Part shown: positions 25,635 to 34,243 of the stretch, in pieces
Layout of the letters: each line of letters opens with the position of its first letter
Numbering within the stretch: the stretch's first letter is position 1
NCBI RefSeq assembly: GCF_019749375.1
Contig: NZ_JACWFE010000002.1
Span: 1-47,865, forward strand
DNA from: Bacillus sp. S/N-304-OC-R1
GTDB lineage: Bacteria; Bacillota; Bacilli; Bacillales; Cytobacillaceae
Length of the DNA: 47,865 nucleotides
Direction of reading: 5' to 3'
Position numbers and translations under genes: made by a program
The notes under the pieces: model-generated
Seen by the model: the letters and a program-made list of their open reading frames with translations, nothing else
Told to the model about the DNA's origin: nothing
Databases searched by the model: none

Positions 25635-25778
25635 ATGGATGAAAGACCAATCGAAGTAACAGGGGATGAGCTGGACGAGCGTAATACGATAACCGGTCCG
25701 GATAAAGGGAAGGCATCGTTTCCTAGACGTCCTCAGAATGTAGAAATTCAAAAGGAACGCAAACACCCCCATGCTTAG
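25635..25778 (+). CDS. Very small basic/acidic hypothetical protein (47 aa)
   Basis: The ATG at 25635 has TTGGAGGT 6 nt upstream and opens a 47-codon frame starting MDERPIEVTGDELDERN and ending RKHPHA, with the stop at 25778. Codon use is like a real gene, a terminator follows at 25820, and a degenerate copy of its start and downstream sequence is present at 28216. The protein is highly charged and probably disordered. Function and family are unknown. Confidence 0.6.
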   Translation: MDERPIEVTGDELDERNTITGPDKGKASFPRRPQNVEIQKERKHPHA

Positions 25779-25819
25779 GTATCCGCTTGGATGAGATGGG
25801 GATTATGGCCTATTGCTCA

Positions 25820-25862
25820 GGAGCAACTATCTTTACGAATTGTAAGGACAGTTGCTTTTTTC
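25820..25862 (+). terminator. Terminator after the 47-aa gene
   Basis: AGCAACT (25822-25828) pairs with AGTTGCT before a TTTTTT run. Confidence 0.65.
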
Positions 25863-25911
25863 TATTAATGAGGCCGTTTGTTACCCTTGAAAAATATTTT
25901 TTCTCCCCTAT

Positions 25912-25937
25912 TAAATATTTTATCAGTATACCGATTA
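25912..25937 (+). promoter_or_regulatory. Sigma-D (motility) promoter
   Basis: TAAA (25912-25915), a 14-nt spacer, then ACCGATTA (25930-25937) closely match the Bacillus SigD consensus TAAA-N14/16-GCCGATAA. It lies 42 nt before the chemoreceptor start, as expected for a chemotaxis gene. Confidence 0.75.
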
Positions 25938-25979
25938 CATTAAAGTGATATGAATCTTATATTGGGGGAAAACAAACAG

Positions 25980-28079
25980 ATGAAGAAAACAAAAAGTATA
26001 GCGTGGAGATTGTCAGGGTTAATAATAGGACTCTTCTTACTATTATTCCTGCTATCTTCCATTGTGACGAATGTTAAGTTATATAATAAAAGCATTCAAG
26101 ATGCCGAGCTGAATGCGAATGAACATACGCTAGTTTATGCCTCTGAAATAGCGCTTCATTTTAATGAAACAAGAGAGACATTAACAACAAGCAAGTATTC
26201 GCTAGAAGCACTAATAAGAGAGGGTACATTAACTCCGCAAGATGCAATGAATTTGATAAAAAATGTGGTAGCTGAGAATAAAGAAATTATTGGTATGGGG
26301 CTTATTTTAGAAAAAGGGGTTTTATCTGACATTTCTTCTGTTGATCCAATGTTGGTGGATAAGCAGCAGCGTTTTATTCCGTATATGTTCAAGAAAGGCG
26401 GCGACATTGGTATCCAACCGATTCTAGGCTATGATTCAGAAGAAAACGGACAGTGGTATATTGTTCCCAAACGAGAGAAGAAGATGATTTTGACAGAGCC
26501 TTTAGAATATAAAGTAGGAGATCAGGAGATTAGTATGACTACGATGGCTGTTCCCTTGCTTTCGAAGGATAATCAATTTTTAGGGGTATTGACAGCTGCC
26601 TTTTCGGTAGATTATTTAAATGAATTAGTCATGAATATGAAGCCTGATGGTGGCTTTGCAAGCATTATTACAGATGAAGGAACTGTAGTGGCCAATAGTA
26701 TAAATCCGAAATTGGTTGGTACCAATATGGCTGATGCCGTCGATTGGAAAAACATTAAATTAGGCTTATTGGAAGGAAAACCAGCTAATTTTTATATTGA
26801 ATCTAAGCAATTAAAGGAGCAGGCATTTAATGTCATTGCGCCTGTTTCAATAGATGGATTTGATGAAGTCTGGTCCGTGCAGACGGTTATTACAAAGTCA
26901 ACGATTCTTAAAACCTTTAATTCTATTGTTATGTTGACCATTGCAGCCGGCATCGTTATGATCTTGCTAATGGCGTTTGTTTCATCTATGTTTATCCATC
27001 GCCAGTTAAAGCCATTGACTTATTTAAGAAAAGCAATGGAAGTTGCAGCATCTGGTGATCTAACAAATAAAGTAGATGAATCCAAGCTGCGCAGAGATGA
27101 AATTGGAACGGTGGCAATTGCGTTTAATGATATGTTAGAAAAAACGAACGCTGCCATTCATACGGTCAGACACTCGTCAATTCATTTAAATCAATCCTCT
27201 AATGAAGTGTTTCATACTTTCGAGGAAGTTTCTGCCTCTAGTGAAGAGGTAGCGTCGGCAGTAGAAGAAATTGCACAGGGAGCTTCACAGCAATCAGCGG
27301 ACGCGGAGCATACAAACCAGCGAATGACTGAATTGGCCGGCCAAATTGATTTGCTTTCTAACCTGTCGAATGAAATGAACCAATTATCACATGAGGCAAG
27401 ACAATCGACTCTAAAAGGAATAGAACAGGTCAACCAGCTACGCGAACATAATGGAGCTACAAATGAAATGAATGAAAAGGTTCAGCAGCAAATTCAGACA
27501 CTTTCACAAAAAATTGCTGATATCGATGCGATTATCACTTCGATTAATGAGATTACAGCGCAAACGAACCTGCTTGCATTAAATGCCAGCATTGAAGCTG
27601 CCCGTGCCGGGGAACATGGGAAAGGCTTTGCTGTTGTAGCGGAAGAAGTAAGAAAGCTTGCTGAGGAATCGAAAAGAGAAACAGATATTATCCAGAAGAC
27701 GGTTCAGGAAATCCTGGATGAATCTCAGCAGACGGTTGCACTGATTAATGAGAACATGAAATTGATGGAAGTGAATAATCAGTCTGTCTCTAACACAGAG
27801 TCTTCGTTCAAACATAATGCTCTAATTGCTAAACAGCTCGGTGAATATGTTGTGCAGTTATCTCAGAAATTAACGGACATGAACAATCAAAAAGAACAAG
27901 CGGTTGAGGCGATTCAAAGCGTATCCGCTATATCAGAAGAAACCGCTGCATCCGCTGAACAAGTCAGCGCGTCCGCAGCCCAGCAGCAAACCGAAATGGA
28001 AAGAGCCGCCAAGCTAACCGAAAAAATGAACAATATTGCAGGAGAACTGCAGGAGGTTGTGAATCGGTTTAAATTATAA
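25980..28079 (+). CDS. Methyl-accepting chemotaxis protein with dCache-type sensor
   Basis: A 699-residue chemoreceptor. ATG 25980 has GGGGGAAA upstream; a track-long start at 25950 lacks one. TM1 is at residues about 11-33, then a dCache-type extracellular ligand domain (about 35-305), TM2 (about 318-342), HAMP (about 343-397) and a long signalling coiled coil. The signalling tip [21 protein letters not shown] with [16 protein letters not shown] is at about 520-560; Glu/Gln pairs on both sides are methylation-site candidates. It signals to CheA/CheW. The ligand is unknown (dCache domains often bind amino acids). Confidence 0.95.
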   Translation: MKKTKSIAWRLSGLIIGLFLLLFLLSSIVTNVKLYNKSIQDAELNANEHTLVYASEIALHFNETRETLTTSKYSLEALIREGTLTPQDAMNLIKNVVAENKEIIGMGLILEKGVLSDISSVDPMLVDKQQRFIPYMFKKGGDIGIQPILGYDSEENGQWYIVPKREKKMILTEPLEYKVGDQEISMTTMAVPLLSKDNQFLGVLTAAFSVDYLNELVMNMKPDGGFASIITDEGTVVANSINPKLVGTNMADAVDWKNIKLGLLEGKPANFYIESKQLKEQAFNVIAPVSIDGFDEVWSVQTVITKSTILKTFNSIVMLTIAAGIVMILLMAFVSSMFIHRQLKPLTYLRKAMEVAASGDLTNKVDESKLRRDEIGTVAIAFNDMLEKTNAAIHTVRHSSIHLNQSSNEVFHTFEEVSASSEEVASAVEEIAQGASQQSADAEHTNQRMTELAGQIDLLSNLSNEMNQLSHEARQSTLKGIEQVNQLREHNGATNEMNEKVQQQIQTLSQKIADIDAIITSINEITAQTNLLALNASIEAARAGEHGKGFAVVAEEVRKLAEESKRETDIIQKTVQEILDESQQTVALINENMKLMEVNNQSVSNTESSFKHNALIAKQLGEYVVQLSQKLTDMNNQKEQAVEAIQSVSAISEETAASAEQVSASAAQQQTEMERAAKLTEKMNNIAGELQEVVNRFKL

Positions 28080-28145
28080 ATTGGGACAGGTAATTCGCCA
28101 AACGACAATGTTAAAAACGGAAAAATTGAATGTAAATAAAGTTTG

Positions 28146-28169
28146 CAGCCAAGGTCCTTGGCTGTTTTT
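28146..28169 (+). terminator. Chemoreceptor terminator
   Basis: CAGCCAAGG and CCTTGGCTG form a tight stem followed by TTTTT. Confidence 0.85.
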
Positions 28170-28215
28170 ATTTTGAAATAAGAGCAATCGTTTCAGTTTT
28201 ATAAATAAAAATAGC

Positions 28216-28287
28216 GTGGATGAAAGCCCAATTGAACTGGCTGATACAAAGAAAAGACCTAACTTTCAAAAGGTCTCTAAACGTTAA
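28216..28287 (+). pseudogene. Relic of the 47-aa gene
   Basis: A 23-codon frame, GTG start, reads VDESPIELADTKKRPNFQ, resembling MDERPIEVTGDELDERN of the gene at 25635. It lacks a ribosome site and is about half as long. Both copies are followed by TATCCGCTT. It is best read as a decayed duplicate. Confidence 0.45.
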
Positions 28288-28450
28288 AGTCTAATAGAAC
28301 GAAACAGCTTGTTCTAAGATATCCGCTTAGGTGAAGGAAGCATGGTTAATGCTGTGCTTTTTGGGTTAACCTGCAGAAGGGATAAAGGGAGAGCAATCCT
28401 AATTCTTGTGTATTAATTAGAAACACATAAATTCTCAGTGCATGAAGCTG

Positions 28451-28487
28451 ATAAAGGAAAAGGGGAGCAAGGGCCATCTTGCTTCCC
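28451..28487 (-). terminator. Terminator of the cohesin-dockerin operon
   Basis: On the minus strand GGGAAGCAAG pairs with CTTGCTCCC, followed by the T-rich TTTTCCTTTATC. It lies 16 nt after the last gene's stop. Confidence 0.6.
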
Positions 28488-28502
28488 TGAACCATATTTA
28501 TT

Positions 28503-30875
28503 TTAATTTAAATTATTGTTATCGAGCAGCATATTGGCAATGCCTACCCAATCGTTAATCGATATCTCACCATTGTCATTCAAATCGGAGTTCCATTTTG
28601 CTTGTGCATTCGGAGTGGACTTATGCAGTATAAATCTCGCAACCAATTGCCAATCGTTAATATCTACATCTCCATCTAAATCTGCGTCACCTTTTAACCC
28701 AAGGGTTACAAAAACAGTATAGGTTTTTACTGTTACCCCATCTTCCGCAGCTACTGTCACTTCGATTTTGTTTAATCCGGGCTTTAGTGTTACAGAAGGA
28801 GGAGATGGAACAACAACCCCATTTACCTTTAAAGCCATTGTCGCTTTCATATCTGATTGGAATCCTTTAACATCTACTTCATACCTTGTTGGATTATTCA
28901 AAGCATAGGTAAAGGTTGTTTCTCCATTAGCAAGGCCATTTGAAAAGTCTACAATAGGTGTCTCTTGATCATTAAGTGATAGATGGCCTAAATTTGCATC
29001 TGAGCTCTTTGGGGCTTCTTTTGTAACTGAAATCGTATAAGTTTTGCTTGAATTGCCACTCTCTGATGTAACCACAATTGTGACCTCTGTGTTGATCCCA
29101 TCAAAAATTACCGGGAAGCTTGTCTGACTGTTTGTAAGTGCATTTCCATTACCTGTAATAGTTGACCTGCTATAATCGACTATTGGAGTGACAGTGAAAC
29201 TAGTTAACTGCATATCTCTAGGGATTGTAACCGTGTAATTTAGGTTATCCTTATTAAAAGTCTCATTTAATATTAGACCTTCCGATAGGGTTAGTCCTCT
29301 TAAATCTGCATTATTATTTTTTTCGATTGAAATTTTTGCTGAGCTGTTCGAGTATTGACTAGCTTTACCGTTAATATCTGAAACTTCAATTCCAGATAAA
29401 TTTACTAGAGCATCTTGTCCTCCAGCAACCCCATCTTTTACCTTAAATTCTAATACAGCAACCTCACCATCAGTGATAGATGCATTGTTTGACGTTCCCC
29501 CAAGAGTAAGGATATCACCGTTTTCTTGTGGATCCGAATTGCCTAAGATTAACCCTGTATTATGAACGGTGGAATTTTTGATTCCGATAAACTCTAAATT
29601 ATTGGTATCGAAACCAATGTTAAATTTAATCGCTACAGGCTCGTTTCCGTTGGATAAAACAACTGGAATATCAACTGCTTCTCCAGCTTGGGCTGTTTTA
29701 TCGATTATGTTTAATTTTCCTGCTGTAATATTATTCGTACCGGATGCATCTGATGGGTCGCTATCTAGAATCCATGTGCCATTGCCTTTATCAATTACCG
29801 TAAATGTATAGGATCCAAGACCCTCACTAGTAATAACTGAAGAGAAATCATAGCTTTTCTGTGACGAATTCACTGCTTGTCCTATAGGAACGCCATTTTT
29901 ATATAACTGAACAATATAAGGGCCAGCGCCGCCATCAGTCCATTTGGCGATATTGCCCTTCCATGATAAATTGCTAACTATAGGCAGCTTTATAATTTCT
30001 ATTTCATTTGAAGCCTCTGAAACTGGCCCATCGGTGTATGTCGTACCATTTCCTTTTGCCTGAACAGTTACTTTGTATAGTCCAGGTCCCGCACTTTGAA
30101 TTTCATTAATTAAGTTAATGTTTGATTCAATTGTATCGATGCTAGACCCTATTGGAGTACCGTTTTTATACAATTGCACATTATAACCAGTTGCATGGGT
30201 TACTGCTGTCCATTCCGCAGCTACTGATAGGGCTAAACTAGGAGTTAGAACTTTTTCCAATGGCATTGGTGGATCAACCGGAACAACCGGAACAATTGGA
30301 TCATCCACATCAATATTTAGGATATCAATTGATAACATATATGCTTCTTCATCTTTCAGACTAATTCTTAGTTCATCAATATTATTCCATGTATTTTCAT
30401 TAAAGGTAACCTTTGTACCAGAAGAATTTTCAGGTATTTTTAATGTTTTTTCAGCTCCTGGAACAAAGGTATTATCCTTGTACCCTGTTACTATTAAGTC
30501 ATTGATATTATTAAACTGAAAGTTATTAATGGTGAATGCATTTAATTTAAATGCACCTTTAGCTGATTTAATGGAGGCAATTGATTTACCTACAAAAGGT
30601 TCACCTTCTAACATAATCCCATTATTAAAAGAACTAGGACCTATAGTGGTACCATCCATAGTTAAAGATCCATTCATGTCTATTATTGAAAATTGCCAAT
30701 CCCCTGAAGTACATGGATTCATAGGTTTCTTTTTATTATGATCATAACAGTCAGATTCTAATGAGGTAAAATCGGCAGGCGTTTCCCCCTCCACTGCTTC
30801 AACCGGTTTTTGCGGTATCATCCCTAAAACCATCATCATAATTGCTATGCAAATCAATAATTTACTTTGTTTCAT
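28503..30875 (-). CDS. Secreted cohesin-dockerin protein A
   Basis: An exported modular protein of about 790 residues. The start at 30875 has GGAAG 6 nt upstream; ATG 30881 is in frame but abuts it. Modules in order: signal peptide (1-30); an N-terminal beta-rich domain (about 33-205) also found in protein D; two FN3-like repeats sharing VQLYKNGxPIG (about 215-385); a cohesin-type beta-sandwich (about 390-525); two cadherin-like (PF12733-type) domains (about 530-725), each ending in a TYT(I/V) strand; and a C-terminal dockerin (about 728-790). The dockerin calcium loops are DADLDGDVDIND and DLNDNGEISIND. There is no catalytic domain, SLH or LPXTG. One protein has both a receptor and a ligand module, so it could form chains. 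It is last in a three-gene operon. Confidence 0.85.
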   Translation of the reverse strand: MKQSKLLICIAIMMMVLGMIPQKPVEAVEGETPADFTSLESDCYDHNKKKPMNPCTSGDWQFSIIDMNGSLTMDGTTIGPSSFNNGIMLEGEPFVGKSIASIKSAKGAFKLNAFTINNFQFNNINDLIVTGYKDNTFVPGAEKTLKIPENSSGTKVTFNENTWNNIDELRISLKDEEAYMLSIDILNIDVDDPIVPVVPVDPPMPLEKVLTPSLALSVAAEWTAVTHATGYNVQLYKNGTPIGSSIDTIESNINLINEIQSAGPGLYKVTVQAKGNGTTYTDGPVSEASNEIEIIKLPIVSNLSWKGNIAKWTDGGAGPYIVQLYKNGVPIGQAVNSSQKSYDFSSVITSEGLGSYTFTVIDKGNGTWILDSDPSDASGTNNITAGKLNIIDKTAQAGEAVDIPVVLSNGNEPVAIKFNIGFDTNNLEFIGIKNSTVHNTGLILGNSDPQENGDILTLGGTSNNASITDGEVAVLEFKVKDGVAGGQDALVNLSGIEVSDINGKASQYSNSSAKISIEKNNNADLRGLTLSEGLILNETFNKDNLNYTVTIPRDMQLTSFTVTPIVDYSRSTITGNGNALTNSQTSFPVIFDGINTEVTIVVTSESGNSSKTYTISVTKEAPKSSDANLGHLSLNDQETPIVDFSNGLANGETTFTYALNNPTRYEVDVKGFQSDMKATMALKVNGVVVPSPPSVTLKPGLNKIEVTVAAEDGVTVKTYTVFVTLGLKGDADLDGDVDINDWQLVARFILHKSTPNAQAKWNSDLNDNGEISINDWVGIANMLLDNNNLN

Positions 30876-30909
30876 TCTCATCTTCCATTCTAGTTTAGTG
30901 TCTTTCTAT

Positions 30910-32310
30910 CTATTGCTCTAACAATCTATTAGCCAACGAAACCCAATCCCCTAAGGAAATTTCCCCATCATCATTAAGGTCAGAATTCCATTTGGCTTGT
31001 ACACTTGGTGTCTTTTTCCCGACGATAAAATGTGACATGGCGACCCAGTCATTCAAATCTATTTTTCCATTCACGTCTGCATCGCCTTTAAGGCCGACTA
31101 TAAGGTTAACTGTATAGGTCGTTTTTGTACCATCTTCAGCAGTAACGATAATGTCAATTTTATTTTTTCCTGGAACAGGAATAATCGCTTCAGAAGCGGA
31201 TGTATCGTTTAACTTATAACTAATTGTTGCCTTGTTGTCTGCCTTGATTGCTGTTATTTCAATAGGTTCATTCGGCGGGGTAAGAAGTTTACTAGAATAC
31301 GTTAATGTATTTGGTGAAAACTTCTCATTGAAAACAACGCCTGACAGAGAGAGTTGGCTTAAATTTGCATTAGTATTTTTCTTAATCGTAAAAGTCGCTG
31401 ACTGTTCGGAGTAATTCTTTTCCAGACCCGATTTATCTGCCATTTTAATTTTATTTAAGGTTGCTTGAAGTATTTCATCACTTGAAAGGTTGTCGTCAAC
31501 TTCAAATTGCAAAATCGCCACTTCGCCATTTTCAATCTCCTTATTACTCGAACTTCCAACAAGAACCCTGGTTATTCCATTACTTTGCATATGTGACTCA
31601 ATTGTTAGCTCATTATTTATAATCGAATTTTGTACTCCTTTAAACGCAAGGGCAGAAGAAGATTGAACGTCAAACTGTAAAGCTACAGGTTTTATATCAC
31701 TTTCTAATAAAAGAGGAACGGTAATGGTTTGTCCCGCTTGAACAGCCTGGCTTTCCATGTATAGACCTTTATTCACTGACGGTTCCTCATTTTTAACTGC
31801 CACAGAGATTGGATTAATCTCATCATCTGTGAATAGTAGGTTTGCAGCTTTTGTTGAATCAATTGTGAGCGGTTGGCTTACATGTCCATTTTTGACCTTT
31901 AAGGTTACTTCAAAAAGCTGTGTATCCGCTGAAATCAGGTTGTTTCCTCCTGACTCATCTACCCACATAGCACGAATCCACCCCTCATTGTTACTATAGC
32001 GGGAGTCAAAACAGGAGGAATCGCTGTTATAGCATTGGCTCCCACTTGTTCCGTAGTTTGGGGTTACAGCTATTACCTCTACATCCGCCGGATTAAAATC
32101 TAGCTGCATATTATAGGCGGCAACATTTTTACTAACGTTATGAAGAGCTACTGGAACGGTAACTTGTTCGTATGTTTGTACATGGCCACTGCCAATGAAT
32201 ACTTCCATAGAATTATTGTTTATCGCTAAGGCTTTGAAGGGGGATTGACTTAAACCAACACTTATCAGCAAAATAGCTAGAAGACATTTTGCATATTTAT
32301 GAAAAGACAT
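30910..32310 (-). CDS. Secreted double-cohesin, dockerin protein B
   Basis: A 466-residue exported protein. The start at 32310 (MSFHKYAK) has GAGGTGA upstream; a longer in-frame start would overlap the upstream gene. Modules: signal peptide (1-29), cohesin 1 (about 33-172), with Cys pairs in GSQCYNSDSSCFDSRY that could form a disulfide, cohesin 2 (about 178-307), a cadherin-like domain (about 310-400) and a C-terminal dockerin (about 403-466; loops DADVNGKIDLND and DLNDDGEISLGD, linked by a QAKWN motif). Two cohesins plus one dockerin make it a candidate adaptor scaffoldin. It begins 17 nt after the gene for protein C and ends 34 nt before protein A, so the three are one operon. Confidence 0.85.
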   Translation of the reverse strand: MSFHKYAKCLLAILLISVGLSQSPFKALAINNNSMEVFIGSGHVQTYEQVTVPVALHNVSKNVAAYNMQLDFNPADVEVIAVTPNYGTSGSQCYNSDSSCFDSRYSNNEGWIRAMWVDESGGNNLISADTQLFEVTLKVKNGHVSQPLTIDSTKAANLLFTDDEINPISVAVKNEEPSVNKGLYMESQAVQAGQTITVPLLLESDIKPVALQFDVQSSSALAFKGVQNSIINNELTIESHMQSNGITRVLVGSSSNKEIENGEVAILQFEVDDNLSSDEILQATLNKIKMADKSGLEKNYSEQSATFTIKKNTNANLSQLSLSGVVFNEKFSPNTLTYSSKLLTPPNEPIEITAIKADNKATISYKLNDTSASEAIIPVPGKNKIDIIVTAEDGTKTTYTVNLIVGLKGDADVNGKIDLNDWVAMSHFIVGKKTPSVQAKWNSDLNDDGEISLGDWVSLANRLLEQ

Positions 32311-32327
32311 CTTAGGCTTCACCTCAT

Positions 32328-34097
32328 TTATTCCAAAGTATGACTGCCAAAATAATTGAATAATTGACTGCCTGAATGCGATTCCCACTCATTAGTGTGA
32401 TATTGTTTATTTCCGGCTTTAATACCTGATTTACGTACCATTGTTTGTCCCTTTGGCAAAATATCAGTCGTTCCGCTTGGATTTCCGACAAGGTCGATCA
32501 CGTTACCTGCTTCATCCTTTAACACTAATGCGGTAATGACTTCGTCAAAATAATATTCATGATTAAAGTATGGTGCATTTGTTTTATCCATAAGCTCGTA
32601 AAAACGGCCATCAATAGTAATATTCATTCCGCCTTTGAGTAGCATGATGGAAACAACACTCTTATTTCCCTTTGATGGATTATATTGATGAACCTCCAAT
32701 TTATAATTAGAAGGTACCCAGATTCCGCTTGTTTCTGGGAGATAAACCTCAATCCCCGTCTCATTATTTCCGCCATTCAAGAATTCGGAGATCAATAAAT
32801 TAGGTACCGGATTCACTGTTTTAAAATTCCAGCCGCTATCATCTGAAAACCCGATAAATTCCGATCCATCCTCATCTGCAAAAGCTCCAGGTTCAATTAC
32901 AATCGAATATTGGCTGTTATGGGCAAGACCAGGATTTTTAATCGTTACTTTGTTTTGATCGATAAACACATACTGTGTGTCATTAGCATGATACTGGGCT
33001 ATGACATTGCCAGTTTTCACGATTTTGATCAGCTTATTTGTCGGAGTCACATTTTTATTAAAAGTAATTGTAAAATCATCGGTATGACTCGCTTCAACCT
33101 GATCATCCTGTGGTGATAATGACTCTAAGATCAGAGGGGTAGACTGAACAGCTGTAATGAGATTGCTTGCTGCACTGATGACTGTTTTCCCTTGTTTTAT
33201 TCCTTTGCTTGCAATAGGTGTCACTTCAAAAAATACGTATTTGTCTTTATCTAAGTCTGTTAATGTGTATGTCAGTTGCGTTGCTCCACTAATTTGTTCC
33301 TTATCAGAACCATCAGCGTTTGATCCGCGATACCATTGGAACAGGCTATGTCCTTCAGGGTCGCTTTCTATATCGCTATACTGGTAAGAGCCAGTTACTA
33401 CTTCGCCAACTCTGCTTGTCCCATTAACCTTCGCATTTTGTGCGACGGGAGCGTCATTTATATCTTCAAGCTTAATATAATATTCATCAAAGCTTGGTTG
33501 ATAATTTGGACCAGCAAGAAAAATATCCTTTAATTTGATCGCATCATTACGAGTAATGGCGCCATCTTTATCAATATCATATTTAATCTTTTCTTCCTCA
33601 CTAACTGTTATTCTTCCACTAATAATCTGATTAATAAATAGAATATCAGCAGAGGTGATCACACCATCCCCATCTCCGTCGCCCATTCTATCAACTTGGA
33701 TATGGAATGTTTCGATTATAGTGTTTCCCGCTGAATTTTCTGCCTCAATTTTAATGGTGGATTTTCCACTAGAATGAACGATTAGGTGAAGGTTTTGTCC
33801 GCTCATTTCAACAGCAGCGGCTCCATTGTTACTGGAATCTGCATGGACTATGCTTAAGCTTCCTGCGATTTGAAAATGCCCGTGTAAATCAATACTTATT
33901 GTGTCATCATTGACAGCAAGCTTTGACTTTGCCCATTCCATATTAGGAGCAAATGTGATATTCGGCGGGGGGGTTATATTTTCAGCATATTTTATATCGC
34001 TTCCCTCTATATTTCCTAACAAAATGGTTGAAACTAATGCTCCGCATGTCATTGCTAGAAATCCTCTCTTCACGAAAGGAAATAAAGTTTTCCTCAC
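32328..34097 (-). CDS. Secreted Ig-like protein C with internal dockerin-like pair
   Basis: A 589-residue exported protein starting at GTG 34097 with AAAGGA upstream. After a signal peptide (about 1-30) and a beta-rich segment comes a dockerin-like EF-hand pair at about 138-196 (GDGDGDGVITSAD and DIDKDGAITRND). Then an A9/AIR9-type Ig domain (about 213-318, TGSYQYSDIESDPEG), an SbsA/Big_5-like Ig domain (about 322-427, SPQDDQVEASHTDDFTITF), and a lamin-tail-like beta domain (about 431-589, LLISEFLNGG). It has no cohesin. It differs from A, B and D in having the dockerin inside the chain. It is the first gene of the operon C-B-A, behind a motif shared with other genes of the locus. Confidence 0.8.
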   Translation of the reverse strand: MRKTLFPFVKRGFLAMTCGALVSTILLGNIEGSDIKYAENITPPPNITFAPNMEWAKSKLAVNDDTISIDLHGHFQIAGSLSIVHADSSNNGAAAVEMSGQNLHLIVHSSGKSTIKIEAENSAGNTIIETFHIQVDRMGDGDGDGVITSADILFINQIISGRITVSEEEKIKYDIDKDGAITRNDAIKLKDIFLAGPNYQPSFDEYYIKLEDINDAPVAQNAKVNGTSRVGEVVTGSYQYSDIESDPEGHSLFQWYRGSNADGSDKEQISGATQLTYTLTDLDKDKYVFFEVTPIASKGIKQGKTVISAASNLITAVQSTPLILESLSPQDDQVEASHTDDFTITFNKNVTPTNKLIKIVKTGNVIAQYHANDTQYVFIDQNKVTIKNPGLAHNSQYSIVIEPGAFADEDGSEFIGFSDDSGWNFKTVNPVPNLLISEFLNGGNNETGIEVYLPETSGIWVPSNYKLEVHQYNPSKGNKSVVSIMLLKGGMNITIDGRFYELMDKTNAPYFNHEYYFDEVITALVLKDEAGNVIDLVGNPSGTTDILPKGQTMVRKSGIKAGNKQYHTNEWESHSGSQLFNYFGSHTLE

Positions 34098-34129
34098 TTT
34101 CTCACATCCTTTATACTTTTAGGTATTTC

Positions 34130-34165
34130 TTACTAGTAGTTTAGCAACTCATTCTCAACAAATTC
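34130..34165 (-). promoter_or_regulatory. Shared promoter element, copy at protein C
   Basis: Read on the minus strand the 36 nt start GAATTTGTTGAGAAT and end CTACTAGTAA; 32 of 36 bases match the copy at 37078-37113. TTGAGA and TAGTAA are 17 nt apart, as a -35/-10 pair would be. It lies 33 nt before the GTG start. Confidence 0.65.
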
Positions 34166-34186
34166 TGCACAAATAGACATAAGACG

Positions 34187-34230
34187 ACAAAAAACAAAAA
34201 ACTAACTCCCAAAAAAATGCGGAGTTAGCT
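34187..34230 (-). terminator. Terminator of protein D gene
   Basis: On the minus strand CTAACTCC pairs with GGAGTTAG, followed by TTTTTTGTTTTTTG. It separates the D gene from the C-B-A operon. Confidence 0.8.
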
Positions 34231-34243
34231 TTCTTTAAAATTT

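Larger units (their letters stand above)
28080..28502. other. Intergenic region between chemoreceptor and dockerin operon
   Basis: It contains a partial GGGAC element (28083-28100), the chemoreceptor terminator (28146-28169), a relic of the 47-aa gene (28216-28287) and a hairpin terminator for the minus-strand operon (28451-28487). No other gene was seen. Confidence 0.6.

Noticed and set aside
25563..25772. 69-codon minus-strand frame
   Set aside because: It is antisense to the better supported 47-codon plus-strand gene with TTGGAGGT site.
32311..32388. Longer N-terminus for protein B
   Set aside because: The added 26 codons overlap the upstream gene and put the signal peptide inside the chain; GAGGTGA before 32310 marks the true start.
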